From JBIKIW01 sp044361365 (lineage in GTDB: Bacteria > Patescibacteriota > JACMRA01): 9,480 nt of DNA. The position numbers were made by a program, and so were the translations under genes. The stretch is from assembly GCA_044361365.1 (NCBI GenBank), contig JBIKIW010000051.1, positions 1 to 9,480 on the forward strand, written 5' to 3'. This document shows, piece after piece, positions 1 to 5,834 of this stretch; position 1 is the first letter of the stretch; the number at the start of each line of letters is the position of its first letter. The notes under the pieces were generated by a model that worked only from the letters and a program-made list of their open reading frames with translations, did no database searches and was not told the origin of the DNA.

Positions 1-46
1 TATGTTTAAGGTAGTTACGAGCCAGGGTTTTATCGTTTAAACGCAT
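1..46 (-). CDS. Possible N-terminal fragment of an unidentified protein, running off the left edge
   Basis: On the minus strand an ATG at 46-44 opens a frame that stays open to the window edge, giving MRLNDKTLARNYLKH (15 codons). A promoter-like pair lies just upstream (ATGACA and TAATAC), which would leave a leader of roughly 25 bases. No Shine-Dalgarno sequence is visible, which is the rule in this window. The fragment is too short to assign to a family and I do not recognise it. An alternative is that bases 2-40 are the tail of a rightward gene: the plus strand reads MFKVVTSQGFIV and then TAA. The two readings cannot be separated from this window alone. Confidence 0.33.
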   Translation of the reverse strand, partial: MRLNDKTLARNYLKH

Positions 47-78
47 ATGTTATTAAAAATTTTTAAACAGAATTAAAA

Positions 79-106
79 GTATTAGGAATAACTAAAATTC
101 TGTCAT
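79..106 (-). promoter_or_regulatory. Candidate sigma70-type promoter for the leftward edge gene
   Basis: Read on the minus strand, ATGACA (106-101, five of six matches to TTGACA) is followed after 16 bases by TAATAC (84-79, four of six matches to TATAAT). It sits about 33 bases upstream of the ATG at 46. In DNA this AT-rich such matches arise easily, so this is weak support. Confidence 0.28.
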
Positions 107-114
107 CAAAATTG

Positions 115-144
115 TTGACATATACAATCCTGGAGTAATTCTAT
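115..144 (+). promoter_or_regulatory. Candidate promoter for the nusG operon
   Basis: A perfect TTGACA at 115-120 is followed after 18 bases by a poor -10 match, TTCTAT (139-144). An overlapping alternative uses CTGTCA at 100-105 with TACAAT at 123-128, which has 17-base spacing and a better -10. Either would give a leader of about 200 bases before nusG. It is back to back with the candidate leftward promoter at 79-106. Confidence 0.3.
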
Positions 145-274
145 TAAAAATGAAAATAGATTAACTTTTGGCTTATTTTAGATAAAAAAAGGTAAGTGGG
201 TTCTATACACTCAATTTATAAATGAGAAAACAACTATCTTAACTTTGAATGAATGCTTTTAGGTTCAAAATATT

Positions 275-312
275 TTAGCTCTGATTTTGGTTCTAAATTT
301 GACCAGAGTTAA
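275..312 (+). repeat. Inverted repeat (hairpin) in the nusG leader
   Basis: TTAGCTCTG (275-283) pairs with CAGAGTTAA (304-312) as a 9-bp stem with one G-U pair and a 20-base loop. It is followed by TTTTATCTATTTATTATT, loosely like the T-rich tail of an intrinsic terminator, and ends 36 bases before the nusG ATG. It could be a leader attenuator, the terminator of an unseen short transcript, or chance. Confidence 0.35.
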
Positions 313-348
313 TTTTATCTATTTATTATTAAAAGAAACCTGTTTTAT

Positions 349-936
349 ATGTCCAACCAAAATAATCAAAATAACGAAATAACCAACAATGATACGAACT
401 TCAAATGGTATATTGTTCAAACATATGTTGGATTTGAAGAAGCTGTAAGAAAAGCACTAGAACTAAAAATCGACAATCTTGGACTTCAAGATAGAATTAG
501 TGAAATCTACACTCCAATTCGAAAAGTAATAAAGCTAAACAAAAAAGGTGAAAGGCAAGAAAAGATTGAAAAAATTTATCCTGGATATATCTATTTAAAG
601 ATGCTTTTAGATAAAGAAATTGGTTATCTTATTCAAAATACCAACTATGTTTCCAGAATCGCTGGAACTGGAGATTTCGCAGTTGCCTTAGATGATGGTT
701 ATGTGGAAAAATTAAAAGAAGAGCTAATGAAAGAAAGTGAAGAAACTCAAGCCACAACTACAACCAGCTATAGACTTGGAGATTTAGTGATGGTAATCGA
801 TGGTCCATTTAAAGACATGCAAGGTAAGGTAAGTGGATTAGATACCATGAATTCCACTGTAGATGTGTTGTTAACTATGTTTGAAAGAGAAACTATGGTT
901 ACACTAGACTCTTTGGCTATCAAAAAAATGCTCTAA
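349..936 (+). CDS. nusG: Transcription termination/antitermination factor NusG
   Basis: NusG binds the clamp of RNA polymerase to promote processive elongation, and links it to Rho or to the ribosome. The 195-residue protein is close to the usual length. After an Asn/Gln-rich tail of about 17 residues, the NGN domain starts at KWYIVQTY (19-26) and contains the typical YPGYIYLKM stretch (77-85). A polar, Thr-rich linker (about 120-140) leads to the KOW domain with GDLVMVIDGPFKDMQGKV (144-161) and the family's FERETMVTLD ending (178-187). The ATG at 349 is the only start that leaves the NGN domain complete and gives a short tail. No Shine-Dalgarno is seen (the upstream bases read aacctgttttat). 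The next gene begins 7 bases after the stop, so they are probably co-transcribed. secE and rplK/rplA, the usual neighbours, are absent here. Confidence 0.95.
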   Translation: MSNQNNQNNEITNNDTNFKWYIVQTYVGFEEAVRKALELKIDNLGLQDRISEIYTPIRKVIKLNKKGERQEKIEKIYPGYIYLKMLLDKEIGYLIQNTNYVSRIAGTGDFAVALDDGYVEKLKEELMKESEETQATTTTSYRLGDLVMVIDGPFKDMQGKVSGLDTMNSTVDVLLTMFERETMVTLDSLAIKKML

Positions 937-943
937 ACAAAAT

Positions 944-1381
944 ATGAAGTCTGTTAAAATTTACTTGGGTTGTTCACTTACAAATTCGCCTGAAGATTTT
1001 AGAAAAGAAATAGTTGAGTTGAAAAAATTTTTACAGGAAAAGTACACTCTTTTAGAGTTTTTTTCAGATCCAATTGGAGTAAATAATCAAAGTCAAGAAA
1101 TAGACTATTGCCGTCAAATTTACGAGTTTGATAAAAACTGCGTAGAGAGTTGTGATTTATTTTTAGCTGAAATTACTCACCCGTCTCTAGGTGAAGGTAT
1201 GGAGCTAGCTTTTGCTGTTAACAAAAATAAGCCTATTTTAGCTATAGCCAAGCACGCTGCTCAGATTAGTCGAATGGTAGTTGGGATCACAGCCCCAAAT
1301 TTTAGTTTGCTGCGATATTCAAACTCTGATGAAATTTTGCACGCAGTTGAAGCGAAATTAATCGAGCTTGGCTTGGTGTAA
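944..1381 (+). CDS. DNPH1/Rcl-like nucleotide N-glycosidase (nucleoside 2-deoxyribosyltransferase superfamily)
   Basis: This 145-residue protein has the small Rossmann-like fold pattern of the nucleoside 2-deoxyribosyltransferase superfamily. It opens with a beta strand and glycine turn (KIYLGCSLT, 5-13). The diagnostic block is the central YEFDKNCVESCDLFLAEIT (60-78) followed by HPSLGEGMELAFA (79-91). Asp63, Ser81 and Glu87 have the same order and spacing as the active-site Asp/Ser/Glu of mammalian Rcl (DNPH1), which cleaves the N-glycosidic bond of deoxynucleoside 5'-monophosphates. A likely role is therefore hydrolysis of a (modified) deoxynucleotide or a base exchange; the substrate cannot be told from sequence. 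It starts 7 bases after nusG and lacks a Shine-Dalgarno, so expression by read-through from nusG is likely. Family assignment is firm; hydrolase versus transferase is not. Confidence 0.82.
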   Translation: MKSVKIYLGCSLTNSPEDFRKEIVELKKFLQEKYTLLEFFSDPIGVNNQSQEIDYCRQIYEFDKNCVESCDLFLAEITHPSLGEGMELAFAVNKNKPILAIAKHAAQISRMVVGITAPNFSLLRYSNSDEILHAVEAKLIELGLV

Positions 1382-1387
1382 AGTAGC

Positions 1388-1485
1388 TTAAAACAGAATC
1401 AAATAGATATTCAACTCGGTTTAAATTCACTATCATTTCAATATAGATAGTGGGCATAAATATTTGATTTTGATAGGAGTTTTAG
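1388..1485. repeat. Nested inverted-repeat element between the DNPH1-like gene and the photolyase
   Basis: Three nested pairings can be drawn. CACTATC (1428-1434) pairs perfectly with GATAGTG (1446-1452) around an 11-base loop. CAGAATCAAATA (1394-1405) pairs with TATTTGATTTTG (1461-1472), 12 bp with one G-U. Alternatively, TAAAAC (1389-1394) pairs with GTTTTA (1479-1484), leaving a bulge that contains AGGAG. Together they make a stem-loop-stem of about 97 bases filling most of the gap. No U-run follows the inner hairpin, so it is not a classical terminator. It could be a cis-acting RNA leader, a small RNA, or a worn miniature inverted-repeat element. Confidence 0.45.
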
Positions 1486-1491
1486 TATAGA
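1464..1491 (+). promoter_or_regulatory. Candidate promoter for the photolyase gene
   Basis: TTGATT (1464-1469) is followed after 16 bases by TATAGA (1486-1491), each four of six matches to consensus. Transcription would begin about 28 bases before the ATG at 1526. The site overlaps the right arm of the inverted repeat, so if both are real the repeat acts as DNA (an operator) or as part of the upstream transcript rather than as a leader of the photolyase mRNA. Confidence 0.28.
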
Positions 1492-1525
1492 TGACAAAAA
1501 ACTAAAAAAGCTAGTTTATCTATCT

Positions 1526-2974
1526 ATGACTTTTAACACTAACCGTGTTCGGAAACTAAATAACTTTGAATTACAAAAAGGTGGGGTTATCTATTGGATG
1601 AGTAGAGATCAAAGAGTAGCAGATAACTGGGCTTTAATTCTTGCTCATCAATTGGCGGTACAGAATAATGAACCTTTGGTGGTTATTTTTTGTTTGCAGA
1701 AAGAATTTTTGAATGCTCAAAGTTGCCAGTTTGAATTTATGTTAGGTGGCTTTAGGGAAATAAAAATTGAGCTGGAAAAATTAAATATTCCTTTTGTACT
1801 TTTGGACGGAAGTCCTGAAATAGTTTTACCAGAATTTATCCAAACAAATAGGTGTGGTGGTTTAGTAAGTGATTTTTCTCCACTTAAAATTAAAAAAGAA
1901 TGGCTTGCTAAACTTTTACCAAAAATTAGCATTCCTTTTTTTGAAGTCGATAGCCATAATATTATTCCGGCTTGGAAAGCTAGTAGCAAACAAGAATTTG
2001 GAGCCTACACAATTCGTCCAAAAATTCATAGATTACTACCAGAGTTTTTGACTGAGTTCCCGGTTTTAAAACCTCTCAAAACTGAGTATTCAAATTTAAT
2101 TTACAAGAGTCAGATTGAGCCAAAAATTGTTTCAAACTTAGATAAATTCACCTTCAAATCTGGTAGTGAAAATGCCAATCAAATTTTGCACTCTTTTGTG
2201 AATCACAAATTAGTTGATTATAATAAAAGAAATGACCCTAATCTTGAAGTTTTATCTAATCTGTCACCTTATCTACATTTTGGACAGATTTCAGCTCAAA
2301 GAGTTGCTTTAGAAGTTATTAAAAAGTTTCCTCTATTTCCATTCGCTTCAATCAACACAGGAACAACGTTATTATCATCAAAAGATAACCCACAGTCCGA
2401 AGATGATATTACCGACAGTCAAGTTTCGGCAAATGCTTTTTTGGAGGAATTAATTGTGCGAAAAGAACTAGCCGACAACTTTTGTTTTTATAATTCTGAC
2501 TATGATAATTTTGAGGGTTTGCACGCTTGGGCAAAACAAACTTTAAATGAACACCGTGGTGATGTTCGAGAATTTATTTATTCACTGGAGGAGTTTGAAA
2601 CTGCTAAAACTCACGATGATTTATGGAATTCCGCTCAATTAGAAATGCTGACAACTGGAAAAATGCACGGATTTATGAGAATGTATTGGGCTAAAAAGAT
2701 TTTGGAATGGACACCATCTCCCGAAAAGGCCTTGGAAATAGCAATCTATTTAAATGATAAATATGAGTTAGATGGCAGAGACCCGAATGGTTATACCGGA
2801 ATTAGCTGGGCAATTGGTGGAACTCATGATCGAGCCTGGGGAGAAAGGCAGGTTTTTGGAAAAATTAGATATATGAATTATAATGGCTGTAAAAGGAAAT
2901 TTGATATTAAAAAGTATATTACAAAATTTGGAAGTTCAAGTTTTAACGAGCAAGATTCCTTATTTGTTCATTAA
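1526..2974 (+). CDS. phr: Class II cyclobutane pyrimidine dimer photolyase
   Basis: This flavoenzyme uses blue or near-UV light and FADH- to split cyclobutane pyrimidine dimers in DNA. Class II is marked by YWMSRDQRVADNWAL (23-37) in the N-terminal alpha/beta domain, EELIVRKELADNFCFY (307-322), WNSAQLEMLTTGKMHGFMRMYW (367-388) and the C-terminal DGRDPNGYTGISWAIGGTHDRAWGERQVFGKIRYM (416-450). Trp367, Trp388 and Trp395 match the spacing of the electron-transfer tryptophans of the Methanosarcina mazei class II enzyme (W360/W381/W388, from memory). At 482 residues it is slightly longer than usual. Part of the excess is a polar segment of about 33 residues (268-300) between FGQISAQRVALEV and the EELIVRKELADNF helix. 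The ATG at 1526 is the first in frame after the TAA at 1457-1459. No Shine-Dalgarno adjoins it; an AGGAG at 1475-1479 is too far upstream. The gene ends 8 bases from the convergent clpC. Confidence 0.95.
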   Translation: MTFNTNRVRKLNNFELQKGGVIYWMSRDQRVADNWALILAHQLAVQNNEPLVVIFCLQKEFLNAQSCQFEFMLGGFREIKIELEKLNIPFVLLDGSPEIVLPEFIQTNRCGGLVSDFSPLKIKKEWLAKLLPKISIPFFEVDSHNIIPAWKASSKQEFGAYTIRPKIHRLLPEFLTEFPVLKPLKTEYSNLIYKSQIEPKIVSNLDKFTFKSGSENANQILHSFVNHKLVDYNKRNDPNLEVLSNLSPYLHFGQISAQRVALEVIKKFPLFPFASINTGTTLLSSKDNPQSEDDITDSQVSANAFLEELIVRKELADNFCFYNSDYDNFEGLHAWAKQTLNEHRGDVREFIYSLEEFETAKTHDDLWNSAQLEMLTTGKMHGFMRMYWAKKILEWTPSPEKALEIAIYLNDKYELDGRDPNGYTGISWAIGGTHDRAWGERQVFGKIRYMNYNGCKRKFDIKKYITKFGSSSFNEQDSLFVH

Positions 2975-2982
2975 ATTGAGTA

Positions 2983-5553
2983 TTAGTTAACAGCTTCAAC
3001 TTTAATTTCTACTTCTTTTAATTCTTCTTTGATTTCCTTACCTTTTACAGTTATTAGGTTGTTTTTGCAACCAACTTCGAGTTTAGTTTCTTGTGGATTA
3101 TCTAGTAGATATTCAGCCAAAGGATCTTGAATTTCTCGAGCAATTAAGCTCTTAACTTCTCTAGCTCCGTATTCCAATTTGTCTTTAGCTTTTTCCATAA
3201 GATAATCAATAATTGATTCTTTGAAAGTAACCGTTCTGCCTTGTTTAAGCATATGTTTTTGAACTTCGCTAAGCTCTTTATACAAAATCTGACGTAGAAT
3301 AGACTTGGTGATTGGCCTGAAGACAATTTTACCGGTAATTCTCCCTAAAATTTCTGGTTTAATGCGTTTTTCTACTTCTTCCATTACTTGTTTTTTGATA
3401 GAATCATAATCAGTTTCAGTTTCAGCAATCTCATTTTGATCACCAAAACCGATTTTAGAGGCAAATTTATTTAGTTGATTCCTACCTAAGTTAGAAGTCA
3501 TAAAAATCAAAGCATGCTCACAAGAAACAGTCCCACCCTTAGCATCCGTAATTTTACCATCTTCAAGCATCTGCAAAAGAATGTTCAAGTTTTCTGGGTG
3601 ACCCTTTTCAATTTCATCAAACAATATTACTGAGTAAGGTTTTTTGCGTAAAAATTCAGTCAATTGTGGTGCATCTTCGTAACCGACATAACCAGCTGGA
3701 GCTCCTAAAAGTCTGCTCATTTGGTGTTTTTCTCGGAATTCACTCATATCTATTTTAAGTAAATATTTATTCACATCTCCATATAATTCTTGAGTCAAAA
3801 CTTTTACCATTTCAGTTTTTCCAACTCCTGTAGGACCCAGTAATAAAAAGCTAGCAATTGGACCTTTGTGAGGGTTTACCCCAGCGTAACTTCTTTTCAA
3901 AGCTTGGCTAATGTCAGTGGTAACTTCAGTTTGACCAAAAATTTGGCTATCTAAAGAATTTTTTAGGTTTTTGATTTGGGTGTAAATATTAGATGTAATT
4001 CTAACCAAAGGCACTCCTGACATTTCTGAGATTACTTTTTCTAAAACATCTTTTGTAACAGTGCTGAATTTGCGAGTTTCCTTGTTTTGTACGTTTAATA
4101 CTGATAGTTTTTCCTCCAATTTACGCTGATCCAATTCTAAATTTTGAGAAAGTTCTAGGTTTTGACTTAAAATAGCGTCATTTTTTTGTTTGATTAGCTC
4201 TAAAATCTGTTTTTCAACTGCTGCCCAGTCTTTTTCACTGTCTTTATTTTCTAAGTTTTTTTCTGCTGAAAAGATTCGACACCGAACTAAAGTTTCATCC
4301 AAAACATCAATTGCTTTATCTGGAAAATGCCTTTCAGGAATAAATCTAGAAGCTAGACTAACCAGCGGTTCAACCAAATCTTCAGGTAAAACACTGCTAT
4401 GGTGGTTTTCATACATTGGTTTGATTCCACGAATGATATTGATAGTTTGAGTAATATCTGGTTCCTCCAATCTTACAGGTTGAAATCGCCTTTCAAAAGC
4501 TTTGTCTTTTTTAATAATAGTTCTATATTCATCTTCTGTTGTAGCTCCAATGATGCTGATCTCTCCTCTAGCAAGGGCTGGCTTAAGAATGCTAGACATG
4601 TCAGGACCGTTTCCACTCCCACTTCCACCTGCTCCAATTACAGTATGAATTTCATCGATAAACAACACAACATCTTTACTCTCAATAACTTCTTCCAAAA
4701 TTCCTTTAATTCTTTGTTCAAACTCACCTCTAAAAACTGAACCCGCAACCAAATTTCCAACGTCTAAACTCAAGATTTTTTTGTCTTGCAACCATTCAGG
4801 AACTTTTTTGGAAGTAATCCTCTGAGCTAAACCTTCGGCGAGAGCAGTTTTTCCAACTCCCGGTTCACCCAAAATAATTGGGTTGTTTTTCTCTTTGCGA
4901 CTAAGGATTTGAATTAGCCTGTCAATTTCTCTTTCTCTTTCAACCAACTGAAAATCTTTTTCTGCACTAACTTTTTGATTCAGATTAACCGTAAAAAATC
5001 CGAGCAATGAATCTCTACCACTTCTAACTTTTCGTTTGACCTGGTCATTGATGTTTGTAGGTTGTTCCACCTTAGATCCTTGTTGATATGAGCTAAAAAT
5101 TGAGTTTAGTATTTCTTTCAATTTAAAGCTACTAGAATCGGTTAAATTCATTACTTCCTGACCGTGTGAGCGACTGGTGTCCAAAATTCCATAAATCAAA
5201 TGCTCGATTCCAATATAACTATAATTAAACTGTTCAGCTATTCGAATTGCACTGTCTAAGCAAGTTTGTAACTCTTGAGTGATTTCAGGTAAAAGTGGTC
5301 TATTAGTGGCATTTGGTTGAGGTTGTTGGAATTTCTCAAAACCTTGGCGTTTAATGATTTCTAAAAGTTCTTGATTAGAAATGTTATCTATAAAAGCCAT
5401 TTGAAAAGGCAAACCTTCTTGAGGTTGAGATAAAATCCCAAAAAGTAAATGTTCACTGCCGATAAAAGTATGCCCCAACTGGATAGCGATTTGTTGAGCT
5501 ACAGCTAAGGCATTTTTGGCACGTGAGTCAAATTTTGGTAAGGGAGATGGCAT
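2983..5553 (-). CDS. clpC: ClpC-type AAA+ unfoldase, regulatory subunit of the Clp protease
   Basis: This HSP100 unfoldase is a hexameric ATPase that threads substrates, probably into ClpP. Two Clp_N repeats (about 3-75 and 90-155) precede the first AAA+ module: Walker A GEPGVGKT (229-236), Walker B VVLFIDE (295-301), and an arginine-finger region FERRF (353-357). A short middle domain (about 425-495), ClpC-sized rather than ClpB-sized, carries a tandem LSQNLE pair. The second AAA+ module has Walker A GPTGVGKT (573-580), pore loop GYVGYE (621-626), Walker B VILFDE (642-647), arginine finger Arg738 and sensor-2 GARE (796-799). IGF (701-703) lies where ClpC carries the ClpP-docking loop, which supports ClpC over ClpB. 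The first pore loop reads VFRG (273-276) instead of the usual KYRG, so Phe replaces the substrate-gripping Tyr. No clpP or mcsA/mcsB adjoins. The start lacks a Shine-Dalgarno (the upstream bases read actttaatttatt). Confidence 0.94.
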   Translation of the reverse strand: MPSPLPKFDSRAKNALAVAQQIAIQLGHTFIGSEHLLFGILSQPQEGLPFQMAFIDNISNQELLEIIKRQGFEKFQQPQPNATNRPLLPEITQELQTCLDSAIRIAEQFNYSYIGIEHLIYGILDTSRSHGQEVMNLTDSSSFKLKEILNSIFSSYQQGSKVEQPTNINDQVKRKVRSGRDSLLGFFTVNLNQKVSAEKDFQLVEREREIDRLIQILSRKEKNNPIILGEPGVGKTALAEGLAQRITSKKVPEWLQDKKILSLDVGNLVAGSVFRGEFEQRIKGILEEVIESKDVVLFIDEIHTVIGAGGSGSGNGPDMSSILKPALARGEISIIGATTEDEYRTIIKKDKAFERRFQPVRLEEPDITQTINIIRGIKPMYENHHSSVLPEDLVEPLVSLASRFIPERHFPDKAIDVLDETLVRCRIFSAEKNLENKDSEKDWAAVEKQILELIKQKNDAILSQNLELSQNLELDQRKLEEKLSVLNVQNKETRKFSTVTKDVLEKVISEMSGVPLVRITSNIYTQIKNLKNSLDSQIFGQTEVTTDISQALKRSYAGVNPHKGPIASFLLLGPTGVGKTEMVKVLTQELYGDVNKYLLKIDMSEFREKHQMSRLLGAPAGYVGYEDAPQLTEFLRKKPYSVILFDEIEKGHPENLNILLQMLEDGKITDAKGGTVSCEHALIFMTSNLGRNQLNKFASKIGFGDQNEIAETETDYDSIKKQVMEEVEKRIKPEILGRITGKIVFRPITKSILRQILYKELSEVQKHMLKQGRTVTFKESIIDYLMEKAKDKLEYGAREVKSLIAREIQDPLAEYLLDNPQETKLEVGCKNNLITVKGKEIKEELKEVEIKVEAVN

Positions 5554-5605
5554 AATAAATTAAAGTTAATTTTAGGATTTGTTATTTTAAAAATTTAGAA
5601 TATTA

Positions 5606-5611
5606 ATTATA
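5606..5611 (-). promoter_or_regulatory. Candidate -10 element for clpC
   Basis: On the minus strand a perfect TATAAT lies 53 bases before the clpC ATG. No -35 match is found at 17 bases, and the surroundings are nearly pure A/T, so this is only suggestive. No CIRCE (TTAGCACTC/GAGTGCTAA) or tandem GGTCAAA CtsR-type heptads were seen in the gap. Confidence 0.22.
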
Positions 5612-5711
5612 TTTAAGTTAAGTTACAATAGTTATATTTAATATATTTTCAGATTAAAAAAAATTTTAGATTTTGGCAAGTAGTATTTACGGTTGCTAAT
5701 TTTAAAAGCCC

Positions 5712-5726
5712 GTCCTTTACAAGGAC
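5712..5726. repeat. Perfect palindrome GTCCTT-TAC-AAGGAC
   Basis: GTCCTT (5712-5717) and AAGGAC (5721-5726) are exact inverted copies around a 3-base centre, in one of the few GC-containing patches of the gap. It ends 6 bases before the candidate -35 of the penicillin-binding protein gene, a typical place for a dimeric regulator. It could also fold as a short hairpin in a clpC leader if that gene's promoter lies further right. Confidence 0.4.
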
Positions 5727-5732
5727 AAATAG

Positions 5733-5761
5733 TTGAATAAAGCAAATTAAATTTTACTAAT
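5733..5761 (+). promoter_or_regulatory. Candidate promoter for the penicillin-binding protein gene
   Basis: TTGAAT (5733-5738) is followed after exactly 17 bases by ACTAAT (5756-5761); each matches consensus at four of six positions. The leader would be about 67 bases. Alternative -35 hexamers TTGACA (5764-5769) and TTGACT (5788-5793) lie closer; only the latter has a poor -10 (TAGTTT at 5812-5817, 18-base spacing), which would make the mRNA nearly leaderless. Confidence 0.3.
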
Positions 5762-5834
5762 TTTTGACAAACAAAAAAGACTATTTCTTGACTAAAGAAA
5801 CTAAAAAACAGTAGTTTTACTTAACACAAACAGT

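Larger units (their letters stand above)
47..348. other. 302-base AT-rich intergenic region upstream of nusG
   Basis: No credible gene was found here. The longest short frame from an ATG (MLLGSKYFSSDFGSKFDQS, start near 254) has no family resemblance and ends inside a hairpin. There is no secE-like frame and no tRNA cloverleaf, although secE and tRNA-Trp often precede nusG in other bacteria. What can be seen is a set of candidate divergent promoters between 79 and 144 and an inverted repeat at 275-312. The long leader left between the promoters and the nusG start could carry regulation. Confidence 0.6.
5554..5834. other. Divergent 281-base intergenic region between clpC and the penicillin-binding protein gene
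   Basis: This AT-rich gap separates two divergent genes and must hold both promoters. No coding frame or RNA gene was recognised. Visible signals are a perfect palindrome (5712-5726), a candidate rightward promoter at 5733-5761, additional TTGACA (5764-5769) and TTGACT (5788-5793) hexamers nearer the right-hand gene, a leftward TATAAT (5606-5611), and a 10-base direct repeat TTATATTTAA (5607-5616 and 5632-5641). Confidence 0.6.

Noticed and set aside
121..300. tRNA gene upstream of nusG, suggested by two GGTTC-like motifs
   Set aside because: No acceptor stem, anticodon arm or D-arm can be paired around the GGTTCAAA (262-269) or GGTTCTAA (289-296) strings.
1491..1505. Tiny upstream frame ATG-ACA-AAA-AAC-TAA before the photolyase, preceded by AGGAG
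   Set aside because: Four codons with an 11-base gap to the AGGAG is weak. It may be a leader peptide, but nothing distinguishes it from chance, and the candidate -10 overlaps its start codon.
1717..1989. Open frame of 90 codons on the minus strand inside the photolyase gene
   Set aside because: It lies wholly opposite a strongly conserved gene, resembles no known protein and has no start signal. It is explained by the codon bias of the real gene.
2960..3000. Bidirectional terminator between the convergent photolyase and clpC genes
   Set aside because: The 8-base gap and its flanks have no stable GC-bearing hairpin with a T-run. Only the tiny palindrome GTTAAC is present.
4190..4740. Two overlapping plus-strand frames (86 and 113 codons) opposite clpC
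   Set aside because: They mirror the conserved first AAA+ module and middle domain of clpC, and their translations look like low-complexity shadow sequence.
5760..5834. CtsR or CIRCE heat-shock operator for clpC
   Set aside because: The TTGAC repeats do not form the tandem GGTCAAA heptads, and no TTAGCACTC/GAGTGCTAA pair is present.
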